Assembly: GCA_002783205.1 (NCBI GenBank)
Contig: PFEY01000027.1
Location: forward strand, 1 to 34,720
Origin: Rhodobacteraceae bacterium CG17_big_fil_post_rev_8_21_14_2_50_63_15
GTDB lineage: Bacteria > Pseudomonadota > Alphaproteobacteria > Rhodobacterales > Rhodobacteraceae
Direction: 5' to 3'
Length of the DNA stretch: 34,720 nt
In this document: in pieces, positions 8,589-18,477 of the stretch
Position numbering within the stretch: position 1 is the stretch's first letter
Layout of the letters: each line of letters begins with the position of its first letter
Position numbers and translations under genes: made by a program
Notes under the pieces: generated by a model
What the model was told of the DNA's origin: nothing
Databases searched by the model: none
The model's input: the letters and a program-made list of their open reading frames with translations, nothing else

Positions 8589-8610
8589 TTTCATCGTTCT
8601 TCAAATACTC
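8589..8610 (+). repeat. Short intergenic 'TTTCATCGTTC..AAATACTC' element, copy 2
   Basis: TTTCATCGTTC, then TTC, then AAATACTC, matching copy 1 at 4404 except for the three-base spacer. It starts 10 nt after the RNase T2 stop codon. Confidence 0.55.
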
Positions 8611-8648
8611 AAAATCCGCATCTGAAACCGATCAAGGCTCATCCGGGG

Positions 8649-9632
8649 TCAGCCGACCTTGAGGACGATCTTGCCGATATGTCCGCTCGATTCCAGTCGG
8701 GCGTGGGCCACCGCCGCCTCGGCCAGGGGATATTCGGAATCCATCACCGGCGCGATCCGGCCCGCCGCGAGCAGCGGCCAGACTTGGCTGCGCAGCGCCT
8801 CGGCGATGCGCGCCTTGGCCAGATTGCTCTGCGGGCGCAGGGTGCTGCCGGTAATCGTCAGTCGGCGCAGCATCACCTGCGAGAAATTGAGCTCGACCTT
8901 GGAACCCTGCAGAAAGGCGATCTGCACCAGCCGCCCGTCATCGGCGAGGGCGCGGATATTGCGTGGCAGATAATCGCCACCGACCATGTCGAGAATGACA
9001 TCGGCGCCCCCTTCGGCGCAGAGCACCTCGACGAAATCCGCCTCGCGATAGTTGATGGCGCGCTCCGCACCCAGCTCTGTGCAGACCCGGCATTTTTCGG
9101 CGGATCCGGCGGTGGTAAAGACCCGCGCGCCAAAGGCATGGGCAAGTTGAATGGCCGTCGTGCCGATGCCGGACGAGCCGCCATGCACGAGAAAGCGCGC
9201 GCCGCCCTTCAGGCCCCCGCGCTGAAAGACGTTGGACCAGACGGTAAAGAAGGTTTCTGGCAGGCAGGCGGCCACCTTGAGACTCAGACCCGCAGGGATT
9301 GGCAAGCAATGCGCGGCAGGCGTTGTCACGTATTCGGCATAGCCGCCACCGGGCAGCAAGGCGCAGACCTGATCGCCAATCGCCCAGTCCGTGACGCCGA
9401 CCCCGCGGGCGACAATCTCGCCCGCGCCCTCTAGCCCCGGCAGGTCAGAGGCGGTCGGCGGCGGCGCATAGAGCCCGGCGCGTTGCAACGCATCGGGGCG
9501 GTTGACGCCGGCATAGGCCAGCCGGATCACCACCTCGTCCACGCGGGGACTCGGCACCGGGCGCAGACAAGGCTTCAAGACCTCCGGCCCGCCAGCCTGC
9601 GTGATTTCGACGGCCTTCATCAACTTGCTCAT
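8649..9632 (-). CDS. NAD(P)H quinone oxidoreductase, zinc-independent MDR (PIG3-like)
   Basis: The 327-aa protein is a medium-chain dehydrogenase/reductase of the quinone oxidoreductase group. It shows an N-terminal catalytic fold (VIRLAYAGVNRPDALQRAGLY), the domain-joining stretch LPGLEGAGEIVARG and the nucleotide-binding loop VHGGSSGIGTTAIQLA, which binds NADPH. The zinc ligands of alcohol dehydrogenases are absent. The start MSKLMKAVEITQAGG at 9632 is preceded by GGGGA; the frame is open further upstream but overlaps the COQ9 gene. It follows COQ9 by 17 nt, so both are probably one operon related to quinone metabolism. Confidence 0.9.
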   Translation of the reverse strand: MSKLMKAVEITQAGGPEVLKPCLRPVPSPRVDEVVIRLAYAGVNRPDALQRAGLYAPPPTASDLPGLEGAGEIVARGVGVTDWAIGDQVCALLPGGGYAEYVTTPAAHCLPIPAGLSLKVAACLPETFFTVWSNVFQRGGLKGGARFLVHGGSSGIGTTAIQLAHAFGARVFTTAGSAEKCRVCTELGAERAINYREADFVEVLCAEGGADVILDMVGGDYLPRNIRALADDGRLVQIAFLQGSKVELNFSQVMLRRLTITGSTLRPQSNLAKARIAEALRSQVWPLLAAGRIAPVMDSEYPLAEAAVAHARLESSGHIGKIVLKVG

Positions 9633-9649
9633 CTCGGTGTCCCCTGCTG

Positions 9650-10339
9650 TCAGTTTGGACCGTTCCATCGGCCCGGCATACCGATAGGCCGCGCGCCCTG
9701 AGGCGCGCGGATGCGGCCCAGAAACCCGAGTGGGCCTGTCATGAGACCGGAAATCAGTCGGTTGTCGCGGACCCGCGCCTTGAATTTCTCGATCTGCATC
9801 ACGTCCTCGATCCGGCGATCGAGAAATTCCCATGTGCGGGTCTGCCCCGCGCTGTCATCGCCCAGCCAGTAGAGCACGGTTGCGCCATAGACGCCCGAAA
9901 GGGTGGCGCGTTTGGTGTACCAGTTCACATCCTCGGAGGTGTCGCCGAGCGCGGTCCAGATATGATCGGCGGTCTGCCAGAGCGCGCGTGCGCCGTCGGC
10001 GACATAAGGCGGCAGGGAAAAGAGCGTCATGCCCCGGCGCACCAGTTCACGATCCTCGACGGCCTCGAGCCGGGCGCGCACGGCAAAGGCAACGCGGTCG
10101 CGGAACCGCAGAGCGCCAAGATCGGTCCCGGCCAGCCGTGCAAGCATGGCCGCGTCGCCCGCCGCGTGATAGGCCAGCGCCAGATCGACCGCGCCGCGCG
10201 GACAGATCGCGGCGACCAGTGCAGGCGCAATTCCGGCCTCCTCGGCGGCGGCGCGCAACGTGGTCTCGGTCCAGCCGTCAAAGGGCACAAGCGGCTTGGC
10301 GGCTTGCAGCAGTCGGGTCATCAGGTCGCGATCGGGCAT
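9650..10339 (-). CDS. COQ9 family ubiquinone biosynthesis protein
   Basis: COQ9 is a lipid-binding helper of ubiquinone synthesis with a TetR-like fold but no DNA-binding function. The 229-aa sequence shows the family core VPFDGWTETTLRAAAEEAGI, the FRDRVAFAVRARLE helix, DVNWYTKRATLSGVYGATVLYWLGD and FLDRRIEDVMQIEKFK. The second ATG (10339) is preferred over 10345, because the AAAGGA site is 7 nt from the former and only 1 nt from the latter. It is divergent from rpsU and lies upstream of a quinone oxidoreductase. Confidence 0.9.
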   Translation of the reverse strand: MPDRDLMTRLLQAAKPLVPFDGWTETTLRAAAEEAGIAPALVAAICPRGAVDLALAYHAAGDAAMLARLAGTDLGALRFRDRVAFAVRARLEAVEDRELVRRGMTLFSLPPYVADGARALWQTADHIWTALGDTSEDVNWYTKRATLSGVYGATVLYWLGDDSAGQTRTWEFLDRRIEDVMQIEKFKARVRDNRLISGLMTGPLGFLGRIRAPQGARPIGMPGRWNGPN

Positions 10340-10364
10340 CGGCATTTCCTTTCGGTGGGCAGCC

Positions 10365-10393
10365 TAGACAAATCCGGGGCGCTTTGCTATACG
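10365..10393 (+). promoter_or_regulatory. Sigma-70-type promoter of rpsU
   Basis: TAGACA at 10365-10370, a 17-nt spacer and TATACG at 10388-10393 give a good match to a housekeeping promoter, about 50 nt before the rpsU start codon and in the gap to the divergent COQ9 gene. Confidence 0.6.
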
Positions 10394-10432
10394 GTCCTCT
10401 CCTGCAATCTCTTGCAACTTTAACTTAGGAAG

Positions 10433-10445
10433 GTGGTGACACCAC
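10433..10445 (+). promoter_or_regulatory. Hairpin overlapping the rpsU ribosome binding site
   Basis: Directly before the ATG, GTGGT (10433-10437) can pair with ACCAC (10441-10445) around a 3-nt loop. The stem overlaps the 3' half of the AGGAAGGTGGT ribosome site and abuts the start codon, so it could lower initiation until opened. Autogenous or growth-dependent control of S21 is an inference. Confidence 0.4.
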
Positions 10446-10652
10446 ATGCAGGTTAGTGTTCGCGACAACAATGTCGATCAGGCGCTCCGCGCTCTGAAGA
10501 AAAAACTGCAACGCGAAGGCGTTTTTCGGGAAATGAAGCTCAAGCAACATTTCGAAAAGCCCTCCGAGAAAAAAGCGCGCGAGAAGGCCGAAGCGATTCG
10601 TCGTGCCCGGAAACTGGCACGCAAGAAGGCGTTGCGCGAAGGCATGGTCTGA
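10446..10652 (+). CDS. rpsU: 30S ribosomal protein S21
   Basis: The 68-aa, very basic protein begins [20 protein letters not shown] and continues with the S21 core [21 protein letters not shown] and a Lys/Arg-rich tail. S21 binds the 30S platform near the anti-Shine-Dalgarno end of 16S rRNA. The ribosome site AGGAAGGTGG and a clear upstream promoter support the start, and a hairpin terminator follows. It is a single-gene unit. Confidence 0.97.
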   Translation: MQVSVRDNNVDQALRALKKKLQREGVFREMKLKQHFEKPSEKKAREKAEAIRRARKLARKKALREGMV

Positions 10653-10682
10653 GCGTTTTCCGCGGTTTTTTGCGGCACTTTT

Positions 10683-10722
10683 GACGACCCCCGGGCGGAT
10701 GCTTCGGGGGTTTGTCGTTTTG
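10683..10722 (+). terminator. Intrinsic terminator after rpsU
   Basis: ACGACCCCCG pairs with CGGGG-GTTT-GTCGT around a GC-rich loop, and TTTT follows. It lies about 30 nt after the rpsU stop. Confidence 0.75.
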
Positions 10723-10775
10723 GGCCCGTATCAGGAGCCCGTATCTGGGGGCTCTGCCCCTGTCGCCGCAAGCGG

Positions 10776-10806
10776 TGCCCCCGGGGGTATTTGATCCGGG
10801 AAGAAG
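10776..10806 (-). repeat. Related AAATAC-type intergenic element, inverted copy
   Basis: On the minus strand the sequence reads TTCTTCCCGGATCAAATACCC followed by CCGGGGGC, resembling the AAATACTC-CGCCGAAGGC part of the copy at 4404. It lies just past the 3' end of the small minus-strand gene at 10812, consistent with a post-gene location. The match is weaker than between copies 1 and 2. Confidence 0.4.
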
Positions 10807-10811
10807 CCCGG

Positions 10812-11000
10812 TCAGGTCAGCCGACAGAGCGGCGCGTCGCGCAGGACCGAGGTGACAAAGCGGCCCTCGGCCGTGTCGCGGATCGCATAGCCATAGCCGC
10901 GCAACCGGTGCAGCCATTCGCGCTCGGAGACGGCCAGCAGGCGCTCGCGCAGGACCAGCGCGCGGATCTCGGTGGTGTTGTCCGTGTGGTGCAAGTTCAT
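10812..11000 (-). CDS. Small hypothetical protein (62 aa)
   Basis: The frame from ATG 11000 encodes MNLHHTDNTTEIRALVLRER and continues to a 62-aa, arginine-rich, soluble product with no signal peptide or membrane segment. AGG-N3-GGA lies about 6 nt upstream. The amphipathic stretch (RALVLRERLLAVSEREWLHRLRG) suggests two helices. I do not recognise a named family. It lies between rpsU and rlmN, convergent with rpsU. Its plausible residue composition and ribosome site make it likely to be real. Confidence 0.55.
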   Translation of the reverse strand: MNLHHTDNTTEIRALVLRERLLAVSEREWLHRLRGYGYAIRDTAEGRFVTSVLRDAPLCRLT

Positions 11001-11237
11001 CGTTTCCAACCCTGTTACAGTTCATTCCTGACTCAGGCGTAATGAGGCGATGTGGCGACAATCGCACCGGAATGTGTTACAGAATGGGAATCATCGAGGC
11101 TTCTCGGGGTCAATCCGTCATGCGGCGCGGTCACGTGATCGACGATGCTCCTCATCTCCCAGTCCTGGGGCCTTAGTGCATCGAATGAGCTTTTGGGCTT
11201 TACATGACTCTGGCAGGGGATGACGGCGGGAACAGCA

Positions 11238-12419
<1,182 letters not shown>

Positions 12420-12588
12420 GACTCTATCGCACGGTTTCGGATCGGTTTGACTTCCCATATAGGAGTCGCCCCCGGATTCCAAAGGGTTTGCACGGGCCGG
12501 AGCGGGAATGAGCGCAAGGGCCACTTCCCCCATCCGCTCCCCTCTGCCATACTGCTGCCCAACCCATAAAACCAAAAAGAGCAGCGGC

Positions 12589-14544
12589 ATGAACGATCTC
12601 CTCTCGTCCACCCTCAAATCCGACTACGATGCCTCTTCCATTCAGGTGCTCGAGGATATGGAGCATGTCCGCCTGCGCCCCGGCATGTATATCGGCGGCA
12701 AGGACGACCGCGCGCTGCATCACATGGTGGCCGAGATCATCGACAACTCGATGGATGAGGCGGTGGCGGGCCATGCGACCTGGATCGAGGTGGAACTCCA
12801 TGCCAATGGCCATGTCACCATCCGCGACAACGGGCGCGGTATCCCGGTTGACCCGCATCCCAAGGATCCGACGAAATCGGCGTTGGAGATCATCTTCTGC
12901 ACCCTGAACGCGGGCGGCAAGTTCTCGGGCGACAGCTATCAGACCTCGGGCGGGTTACATGGCGTCGGCTCGTCAGTCGTCAACGCGCTCTCGGATCATC
13001 TCGCGGTCGAGGTGGCACGGGGCCGCGAGCTTTACCGGATGGAGTTCTCGCGCGGGATTCCGCAAGGTCCGTTGCAGAAGATCGGCGCCGCCCCCAACCG
13101 GCGCGGCACCGCGGTCACGTTTCATCCCGACCCCGAGATCTTTGGCTCTCTGACGCTCAAACCAGCGCGGCTCTTCAGGATGGCGCGCTCCAAGGCCTAT
13201 CTGTTTTCAGGCGTCGAAATCCGCTGGAAGAGCGACATTTCCGATAACGACACACCGATGGAAGGCGTTTTCCATTTCCCGGGCGGTCTTTCGGATTACT
13301 TGGAAGAAACCCTGCATGGGGCCAGCACCTATGCCGAACGCCCCTTTGCCGGAACGGTCGATTTCCGCGAGAAATACAACCTGCCGGGCAAGGTCGAATG
13401 GGCGATCAACTGGACACCCGCGCGCGACGGCTTCATCCAGTCCTATTGCAACACCGTGCCGACGCCCGAGGGCGGCACCCATGAGGCCGGGTTCTGGGCG
13501 GCAATCCTCAAGGGGATCAAGGCCTATGGCGAGTTGTCGAACAACCGCAAGGCGGCACAGATCACCCGTGAGGATCTGCTTTCCGGGGGCTGCGCGCTGG
13601 TGTCGTGTTTCATCCGAGAGCCGGAATTTGTCGGTCAGACCAAGGACAGGCTGGCCACCGTGGACGCCGCGCGCCTGGTCGAAGGGGCGGTGCGCGACCA
13701 TTTCGACAACTGGCTTGCGGCGGATACCAAATCCGCCGGTGCGATCCTCGATTTTCTGGTGTTGCGCGCCGAGGAACGGCTGCGGCGTCGGCAAGAGAAA
13801 GAGACACAGCGCAAGACCGCGACCAAGAAACTGCGCCTGCCCGGAAAGCTGGTGGATTGCTCCTCGAACACTCGCGAGGGCACCGAGTTGTTCATCGTCG
13901 AAGGCGATAGCGCGGGAGGGTCGGCCAAGATGGGCCGCGACCGGCGCACACAGGCGCTCTTGCCGCTCCGGGGCAAGATATTGAATGTGCTGGGTGCGGC
14001 CAGCTCGAAGCTTGGCAGCAATCAGGAGATCAGCGATCTCGCGCAGGCGCTCGGCGTGGGCATTGGCACCAAGTTCCGGCTTGACGACCTGCGCTACGAG
14101 AAGGTCATCATCATGACCGACGCCGACGTGGACGGCGCGCATATCGCGGCGCTCCTGATGACCTTCTTTTTCACCCAGATGCGCCCGATGATCGACGCGG
14201 GCCATCTCTATCTCGCCTGCCCGCCGCTCTACCGGCTGACGCAGGGGGCGCGGCGGGTCTATTGCCTCGACGAGGCCGAGCGCGATCTCTGGCTCGAAAA
14301 GGGGCTGGGGGGCAAAGGCAAGATCGACGTCTCGCGCTTCAAGGGTCTGGGCGAGATGGACGCCAAGGATTTGAAGGAAACGACGATGGACCCGAATTCG
14401 CGCAAGCTCATCCGCGTGACGATAGACGAGGACGAACCGGGCGAGACGAGCGATCTTGTCGAGCGTCTGATGGGGAAAAAGCCGGAACTGCGGTTCCAGT
14501 ATATCTCCGAGAATGCGCGGTTCGTGGAGGAGTTGGATGTTTGA
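12589..14544 (+). CDS. parE: DNA topoisomerase IV subunit B
   Basis: ParE is the ATPase subunit of topoisomerase IV, which unlinks daughter chromosomes with ParC. The 651-aa protein has the GHKL ATPase motifs ([34 protein letters not shown]), the transducer domain, and the Toprim domain with [19 protein letters not shown] and the C-terminal [12 protein letters not shown]. The length and the lack of the extra GyrB insert favour ParE over GyrB. ATG 12589 is preceded by AGAGCAG; an upstream in-frame start at 12508 is unlikely because it overlaps the rlmN control region. Confidence 0.93.
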   Translation: MNDLLSSTLKSDYDASSIQVLEDMEHVRLRPGMYIGGKDDRALHHMVAEIIDNSMDEAVAGHATWIEVELHANGHVTIRDNGRGIPVDPHPKDPTKSALEIIFCTLNAGGKFSGDSYQTSGGLHGVGSSVVNALSDHLAVEVARGRELYRMEFSRGIPQGPLQKIGAAPNRRGTAVTFHPDPEIFGSLTLKPARLFRMARSKAYLFSGVEIRWKSDISDNDTPMEGVFHFPGGLSDYLEETLHGASTYAERPFAGTVDFREKYNLPGKVEWAINWTPARDGFIQSYCNTVPTPEGGTHEAGFWAAILKGIKAYGELSNNRKAAQITREDLLSGGCALVSCFIREPEFVGQTKDRLATVDAARLVEGAVRDHFDNWLAADTKSAGAILDFLVLRAEERLRRRQEKETQRKTATKKLRLPGKLVDCSSNTREGTELFIVEGDSAGGSAKMGRDRRTQALLPLRGKILNVLGAASSKLGSNQEISDLAQALGVGIGTKFRLDDLRYEKVIIMTDADVDGAHIAALLMTFFFTQMRPMIDAGHLYLACPPLYRLTQGARRVYCLDEAERDLWLEKGLGGKGKIDVSRFKGLGEMDAKDLKETTMDPNSRKLIRVTIDEDEPGETSDLVERLMGKKPELRFQYISENARFVEELDV

Positions 14545-14922
14545 GGTCACGGCACGGGCGCTGATTCTCATGTCAGATGATCAAGGATGACGTTCCGAAA
14601 GATCCTGACGCCCATCCCGGTCAGGATGCCGCCCGCAAAACAGCTTTGGATCGGCCTGCATCCCGAACAAGATCACCGGTTTTCTGGAGACGACAGGATC
14701 GCCGGACAGCGTGAAGCGAAGGAGATGTCACGCTCTGGCTGCGGCGGGCCAAGATGCCGCAGAAACCGGAATTCCGGCCCGATTGCTTTGGTCCTGGCCT
14801 TGGCGGCGTTCACGGCGCAACGCTTGTGTCCTTGTCGGTCCGGGGATTTGCCTTTGCACGCCGCTTACGACATCCTGGCACTGCGCAAGGGGCCTTCCGA
14901 CTTGCTCGGATGATTCCTTTGA
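14545..14922. other. Gap without a recognisable gene
   Basis: No frame here has convincing coding character; the open frames on the plus strand (up to 108 codons) have shadow-like composition. On the minus strand, 14578-14640 reads AGGILTGMGVRIF near a TGA, which resembles the end of a LysE-type exporter, but the frame breaks by stop codons just upstream. It may be gene debris between the housekeeping block and the exported-protein block. Confidence 0.4.
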
Positions 14923-14949
14923 TATGATACTTCACGGAATCGTTACGCC
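14903..14949 (+). promoter_or_regulatory. Promoter/operator-like element shared with 23444-23493 (copy A)
   Basis: The sequence has CTTG near 14901, a TATGAT hexamer at 14923-14928 about 18 nt later, and then TTCACGGAATCGTTACGCC. The same arrangement, with TTCACGGAAGCGTTATCGCC, stands before the beta-barrel gene at 23591. In both places the element ends exactly 97 nt before the chosen ATG, so it is likely a common promoter plus regulator site. The regulator is unknown. Confidence 0.55.
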
Positions 14950-15046
14950 CGTCTGACGCGTCACCTGACGCGGGAGAATCTTACTGGGCGTGAGGGGCAA
15001 CAAGAAGCCAACCTCGATCATGAGGCGTCCGAAAGGAGATCTCGTA

Positions 15047-15835
15047 ATGTCTCGAGCAATAATCAAAAATGGATCTGGCCGTGCCCTTCGGCGGGTCCTT
15101 GCGGCCCTTCCCTTATGTGCCATGTCGACCTTTGCCCTCGCTCAGGAGGTCGAGCCCAAGGCCGACGAAGTCCTGCATGCCATGTCGGATTATCTGGCCG
15201 GCCTCATCACGTTCACCGTTACCGCAGATGCTGCAACCGACGTCCTCCTGCGCAACGGGGCAAAGATGCAGTTGACGGCGACGGGCACGCTTGTGCTCGA
15301 CCGCGAAAAGGGTTTCCGGGTTGTCCGTGAGGGGCCCCTCGGCGAGAGCACCATTGTTTTTGACGGATCGGCGGTATCAATTTCGAACAGTGCCTTGGGA
15401 GTGCATTTTTCAATTCCCGTCGAAGGAAACATCGATCAGGCGATCGACGAAGTCAGGTCCGTTCTTGGAACCGAAGTCACCGGCGGGGCCGATCTGCTTT
15501 ATGCAAATCCCTATGAAGGTCTGATGTTCGAGGTCGAAACGGGCCAGTATCTTGGAGAGGTCACAGTGGGCGGGGTCAGTGCGCATCACCTCTTCTATCG
15601 CGCCAAGGACATAGACTGGCAGCTTTGGGTGCGCTCCGAAGGAGATCCAATCCCGGTAAAATATGTCATCACGAGCAAATGGATGACGGCTGCGCCCGCC
15701 TTTTCGGTCCAGTTGTGGAATTTTGAGCCCGGCGTGACAACGGATGCCAATACCTTCAACTTCACGCCGCCAGAGGGGTCAAAGGAACTCGACCCCGCAA
15801 CGATTGACGGCGAGAACATCATCGGAGAGGGGTGA
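15047..15835 (+). CDS. DUF2092 family exported protein
   Basis: The 262-aa protein starts MSRAIIKNGSGRALRRVLAA and has a long signal peptide ending near TFALAQ-EV, so it is periplasmic. The mature part shows the DUF2092 pattern: an amphipathic MSDYLAGLITFTVTADAATD, the LQLTATG-like strand (MQLTATGTLVLDREKGFRV) and strands typical of a LolA/LolB-like half-barrel, ending in FNFTPPEGSKELD. That fold suggests binding of a lipid or hydrophobic ligand, but no function is proven. AAAGGAGAT lies about 7 nt before the ATG, which settles the start. It is followed at once by a small secreted protein and an outer-membrane protein, and preceded by the shared promoter-like element. Confidence 0.82.
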   Translation: MSRAIIKNGSGRALRRVLAALPLCAMSTFALAQEVEPKADEVLHAMSDYLAGLITFTVTADAATDVLLRNGAKMQLTATGTLVLDREKGFRVVREGPLGESTIVFDGSAVSISNSALGVHFSIPVEGNIDQAIDEVRSVLGTEVTGGADLLYANPYEGLMFEVETGQYLGEVTVGGVSAHHLFYRAKDIDWQLWVRSEGDPIPVKYVITSKWMTAAPAFSVQLWNFEPGVTTDANTFNFTPPEGSKELDPATIDGENIIGEG

Positions 15836-15840
15836 ACACG

Positions 15841-16170
15841 ATGAACAGGACTGTTTTCAGACGCCGCATGATCGGTCTGGCCGTGCTCGCTTTCGCGATT
15901 GCCGCAGAGCCTGATCCAATGTCATGGATCACGGGAAGCGCGTTGGGTGAACCCGTCGAGGCGCGCGTCGGACGGCCGGCAACGCCCGTCAGTGCGGCGG
16001 GTGTGGCCCGTCGGACAACCCGGCGCGTTGTCCGGCGCTCTGCGGTCTATGTCTCGACCCTGCCCGCAGGATGCGCGACCGTGACCATCAACGGGGCGGG
16101 CTACTATCAGTGCGGGGCGACCTATTACGAATACACCGGCACGCAATACGTGGTCGTCATCATCGAGTGA
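15841..16170 (+). CDS. Small secreted protein with cysteine/tyrosine-rich tail
   Basis: The 109-aa product begins 5 nt after the DUF2092 stop, with GGAGAGGGG about 8 nt upstream. The N-terminus (MNRTVFRRRMIGLAVLAFAI) is a signal peptide. The middle is Arg/Val-rich (RRTTRRVVRRS) and the tail has paired cysteines in PAGCATVTINGAGYYQCGAT followed by an aromatic strand (YYEYTGTQYVVVII). I recall similar small proteins with a CATV..GYYQC..YY..YVVV tail next to DUF2092 genes, but no function. A surface or periplasmic partner of its neighbour is an inference. Confidence 0.72.
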   Translation: MNRTVFRRRMIGLAVLAFAIAAEPDPMSWITGSALGEPVEARVGRPATPVSAAGVARRTTRRVVRRSAVYVSTLPAGCATVTINGAGYYQCGATYYEYTGTQYVVVIIE

Positions 16171-16187
16171 TCTCTGCAAGTATGATG

Positions 16188-16217
16188 CCTCCGCATCCTT
16201 TCGCAAGGATGCGGAGG
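16188..16217 (+). promoter_or_regulatory. Perfect 13-bp intercistronic hairpin
   Basis: CCTCCGCATCCTT (16188-16200) pairs without mismatch with AAGGATGCGGAGG (16205-16217) around the 4-nt loop TCGC. No T-run follows; the next gene starts 20 nt later. This fits a partial terminator or an mRNA-stabilising barrier that sets different levels of the genes before and after it. Confidence 0.7.
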
Positions 16218-16237
16218 GTCAATGAAAGGAAACAATC

Positions 16238-17056
16238 ATGACGGCAGGACGGTCGATGACGCGATCTGCCCTGATGGCAGCGGCGATCATCTTGGCCCTT
16301 GGCAATCCCGCGATGGCGCAAGAGGCTCAGGATCTCGCAAAAAAGCTCGCCAACCCGTTGGCGTCGCTGATCAGCGTGCCCATTCAGGGTAACTATGATG
16401 GCAATATCGGCCCCAATGACGATGGTGAGAGGTTGAATTTCAACATCCAGCCGGTCATTCCCATCACCCTGAACGAAGACTGGAACCTGATCACGCGCAT
16501 CATTCTGCCGATCACCGCCCAAGAGGACATCTTTCCCGGGGCGGGCGATCAGTTCGGGCTGGGGGACATCACGGCGAGCTTCTTTTTCTCGCCGCAGAAG
16601 CCGGCCTTTGGCAAGGTGATATGGGGGGTCGGACCGGTCGCGCTCTTGCCGACGGCCACGGATGATCTTCTGGGGGGCGAGAAATGGGGGACAGGGATCA
16701 CCGGGGTTGCCCTGTCGCAAACCGGGCCCTGGACGGTTGGCATGCTGGCCAACCATATCTGGTCTGTTGCGGGGGATGGCAACCGCGCCGACATCAGCAA
16801 TACCTTCCTGCAACCCTTCCTGAGCTATACCACGCCCGATGCCTGGACCTTCACGCTCAACACCGAGTCAAGCTATGACTGGAAGGCCGAGGATTGGGCT
16901 GTGCCGGTCAACTTTCAGGTGTCCAAGCTGACCCGGATCGGAAAGCAGCCTGTCAGCCTTGGCGCTGGCCTGCGTTACTGGGCCGAAAGCAGCCCGAACA
17001 GCCCCGAAGGTTGGGGTGTGCGGGTGATCTTGACATTCCTCTACCCGAAAGGATGA
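16238..17056 (+). CDS. Outer-membrane channel/transporter-like protein ('neuromedin U' type)
   Basis: The 272-aa protein has a signal peptide (SALMAAAIILALGNPAMAQ) and then alternating amphipathic strands: SVPIQGNYDGNIG, FNIQPVIPITLNEDWNLITRIILPI, GLGDITASFFFSP, WGVGPVALLPTATD and a C-terminal strand WGVRVILTFLYPKG. This is the pattern of outer-membrane beta-barrels often annotated as transporter or, misleadingly, neuromedin U. AAAGGA lies before the ATG. It is the third gene of the DUF2092 operon but separated from it by a strong hairpin. Its ligand is unknown. Confidence 0.78.
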   Translation: MTAGRSMTRSALMAAAIILALGNPAMAQEAQDLAKKLANPLASLISVPIQGNYDGNIGPNDDGERLNFNIQPVIPITLNEDWNLITRIILPITAQEDIFPGAGDQFGLGDITASFFFSPQKPAFGKVIWGVGPVALLPTATDDLLGGEKWGTGITGVALSQTGPWTVGMLANHIWSVAGDGNRADISNTFLQPFLSYTTPDAWTFTLNTESSYDWKAEDWAVPVNFQVSKLTRIGKQPVSLGAGLRYWAESSPNSPEGWGVRVILTFLYPKG

Positions 17057-17236
17057 ACGCTGGTGCTGGCAGAATGCAGCACGCGGAAGTCTTTTACCTT
17101 CGTAAGGATTTGATTGGATGGTTAAGCTCTCGCCGTTTGAACCGCAGTCCAGACATGAGCGTTTTCTGAGTGACGAACGCCCATTTCAATGACACAAGTT
17201 CCAGAGATTTGTCGCATAGTCAGAAGATAGAGCATC

Positions 17237-18373
17237 ATGGATCGGAAAAACCCCATGCGCGCCATGTCCTTGCTGTTGCTGCTTTCGGCGCTGGTCTTTT
17301 CCGGGTGCAGTCGGCCACCCGAAATCATGGGCATTGACAACCCGGCGGTCTCGGCCGCTTCGCTGTCCGATGTCACGCGGAACCGCATCTTCATCACCAC
17401 CACGCGACGGCCATCAGAGGAACCGGGCGTCTTCCTCGGGCCGGATCGCGTGCAAGGGCTCGGCCTTGCCTCGGTGGAGGTTACGATCCCTCCGACCCAT
17501 GTTGCAGGCGAGCTCGAGCGGCCCAAAAAACTTCCGCCCGATCCGCGAAAAGACTTCACCGTGATCAATCCCGTCAGCTATGCATCGGATGCCGAGATGA
17601 TCGCGGAAATCAAACGCGAACTGGCAAAGCGACCGCGAGGGGATCGCAAGTTGCTGCTTTTCGTTCACGGTTTCAACAACACGTCCAGCGATGCGACGCT
17701 GCGGCTGGCACAATTTGTCGAGGATACGGGATTCAAGGGGGTGCCCATGCTCTTTACATGGGCCTCTGCGGCCAAGACCTCGCGTTATGTCTATGATCTC
17801 AACAGCACGCTCGTCGCGCGCGGACAGGTCAAGAGAATTGCCGAGATCATGGTGCGCAGCAAAGCCGAAAGCGCGGATGTATTCGCCCATTCGATGGGCA
17901 CCTTCCTGACCATGGAGGGACTGCTCGACCTGCAACAGGCCGGCACTCTGGGGCGGCGCGGAGAGATCGGCCATATCATGCTGGCAGCACCCGACATCGA
18001 TCTCGATGTCTTTCGGACACAGTTGAAGCAGCTTTCCCCCGCCATCCGGAAGAAGATGTATGTCCTTGTTTCAAAGGATGACAAGGCGTTGCTCCTGTCG
18101 TCCAGGATCGCCGGCGGCGTGCCGCGCGTGGGGGTTGCGAACACGGAAGAGCTCGAAGCCCTGGGCGTCACGGTGATCGACCTGTCGGAGATCGAGGATT
18201 CCTCATCGGGCAGCCACTCGAAATATGCGGGCTCTCCAGAAGTGGTGCAGCTGATCGGGGCCGGTTTGAACTCTGGGCATAACTTCGGTCAGGACAACAC
18301 GCCGGCCATGCAGAAGATTCTCTCCGCCTCGCCGATCCAGATCTTTGGCAACGGGGCGGGACTTTTTAATTAG
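17237..18373 (+). CDS. DUF900 alpha/beta hydrolase, predicted lipoprotein
   Basis: The 378-aa protein opens with a lipoprotein signal (SLLLLLSALVFSGCSRPP), with C24 as the lipidation site. The DUF900 esterase fold is visible: the FITTTRRP strand, VEVTIPPTH, the oxyanion-region motif LLLFVHGFNNT and the nucleophile elbow FAHSMGTF. An acidic residue in LAAPDID and the late histidine in SGSHSKYAGSP complete a plausible triad. It should sit on a membrane facing the periplasm. Start 17237 is ATG; an alternative ATG at 17255 gives a shorter n-region. A separate 180-nt gap precedes it, so it may have its own promoter. The substrate is unknown. Confidence 0.85.
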   Translation: MDRKNPMRAMSLLLLLSALVFSGCSRPPEIMGIDNPAVSAASLSDVTRNRIFITTTRRPSEEPGVFLGPDRVQGLGLASVEVTIPPTHVAGELERPKKLPPDPRKDFTVINPVSYASDAEMIAEIKRELAKRPRGDRKLLLFVHGFNNTSSDATLRLAQFVEDTGFKGVPMLFTWASAAKTSRYVYDLNSTLVARGQVKRIAEIMVRSKAESADVFAHSMGTFLTMEGLLDLQQAGTLGRRGEIGHIMLAAPDIDLDVFRTQLKQLSPAIRKKMYVLVSKDDKALLLSSRIAGGVPRVGVANTEELEALGVTVIDLSEIEDSSSGSHSKYAGSPEVVQLIGAGLNSGHNFGQDNTPAMQKILSASPIQIFGNGAGLFN

Positions 18374-18477
18374 GCGAACGCCGATGCGAGATCGGAACAA
18401 GTCTGGGTGTCGCGGGGCGGTTTGATGGCGCGTCCGCAAGTTCGTATTCTGGTGGCAATCTTGGGGTGCCCTGACAG

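Noticed and set aside
13207-14571. Open frame of 454 codons on the minus strand opposite parE
   Set aside because: Shadow of a highly conserved topoisomerase frame; no motif or ribosome site supports it.
14587-14956. Overlapping small open frames (108 and 81 codons) after parE
   Set aside because: No ribosome site, shadow-like composition, and two frames compete over the same bases.
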